Origin: Motilibacter rhizosphaerae
GTDB taxonomy: Bacteria; Actinomycetota; Actinomycetes; Motilibacterales; Motilibacteraceae
Assembly (NCBI RefSeq): GCF_004216915.1
Contig: NZ_SGXD01000001.1
Location: 124,001 to 188,000 of the forward strand
Direction of reading: 5' to 3'
Length of the DNA: 64,000 nt
The notes beneath the pieces are model-generated. The model was not told the origin of the DNA, did not search any database, and was given only the letters and a program-made list of their open reading frames with translations. Shown here one piece after another: positions 63,870 to 64,000 of the stretch. Every line of letters begins with the position of its first letter. Within the stretch, counting starts at the first letter, position 1. A program made the translations under genes and the position numbers.

Positions 63870-64000
63870 AGCGCGCCGTCCTCGTCCTCGCCTCGGCCGC
63901 GGTGCTCGCGGGCTGCGGCTCGTCCTCGGGCTCCCCGTCGTCCGCCCCCGCGCCCACCGGAGCGGGCAGCGCGGCGTCGGGGAAGGTGGCCGGCCGCATC
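63866..64000 (+). CDS. modA: Molybdate ABC transporter binding lipoprotein, N-terminus only
   Basis: 45 codons visible before the right edge. ATG 63866 overlaps the HTH-TOBE stop. The peptide has a lipoprotein signal (MKRAVLVLASAAVLAGC, lipobox LAGC, Cys17) and a Ser/Pro/Ala-rich linker, then VAGRI, where the binding fold would begin. Identity as ModA rests on the coupling to a molybdate-sensing regulator and the adjacent molybdoenzyme; the diagnostic domain lies outside the window. Confidence 0.65.
   Translation, partial: MKRAVLVLASAAVLAGCGSSSGSPSSAPAPTGAGSAASGKVAGRI

Overview
The window comes from a very GC-rich (about 73 percent) actinobacterium. The signs are frequent GTG starts, dense 1-4 base gene overlaps, a mycothiol-dependent formaldehyde dehydrogenase, a DUF3151 gene close to class II fba, small RsbW-type ATPases, and an assimilatory nitrate reductase fused to its own NADPH reductase. 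I see no rRNA, tRNA, CRISPR array, insertion sequence, phage gene or replication origin. The genus cannot be named from sequence alone.

Region 1 (1-10.5 kb) is a divergent amino-sugar catabolic locus. The leftward arm encodes an ABC sugar importer (lipoprotein plus two permeases), an AgaS-type SIS deaminase/isomerase and an N-acetylhexosamine kinase cut by the left edge. The rightward arm encodes a DeoR regulator, a GH4 alpha-galactosidase, a secreted beta-helix protein, a PfkB tagatose-6-P/1-phosphofructo-kinase and a class II ketose-bisphosphate aldolase. Together they fit galactosamine or N-acetylgalactosamine use through tagatose phosphates. A shared GTTGCGC repeat is the candidate DeoR operator.

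Region 2 (10.5-34 kb) is mostly housekeeping and stress functions. It holds a fused RsbW/GAF/SpoIIE phosphatase, purD, an aldo/keto reductase, a HAD phosphatase, a dicarboxylate symporter, a lipoprotein and purA. These are followed by a six-gene overlapping leftward run: mscR, an MBL hydrolase, an alpha/beta hydrolase, DUF3151, an FAD amine oxidase and an MFS exporter. Then come yaaA, a LysR regulator, a GGDEF-EAL protein, a DsbA-like oxidoreductase, an alcohol dehydrogenase, a divergent HTH/anti-sigma pair and fba.

Region 3 (34-48 kb) carries two coupled kinases, a divergent hsp20/MerR pair, a DinB protein with a cysteine-rich tail, a second alcohol dehydrogenase, a secreted protein and a TrmH methyltransferase. 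A nucleotide-sugar/glycan operon follows: UDP-sugar dehydrogenase, a GDP-mannose 3,5-epimerase-like enzyme, an 818-residue glycosyltransferase and a GT4 transferase. An SDR and two DedA proteins lie after it.

Region 4 (48-64 kb) has a ROK regulator beside a secreted GH15 glucoamylase, an old-yellow-enzyme reductase, pyrE, an orphan solute-binding protein, a P450, an aldo/keto reductase and an SDR. It ends in a nitrate/molybdate locus: a single-polypeptide NADPH nitrate reductase, an HTH-TOBE molybdate-responsive protein and the start of modA. A dispersed palindromic repeat family occupies two convergent intergenic gaps (18.5 and 48.3-48.6 kb), and several long perfect hairpins follow gene ends.
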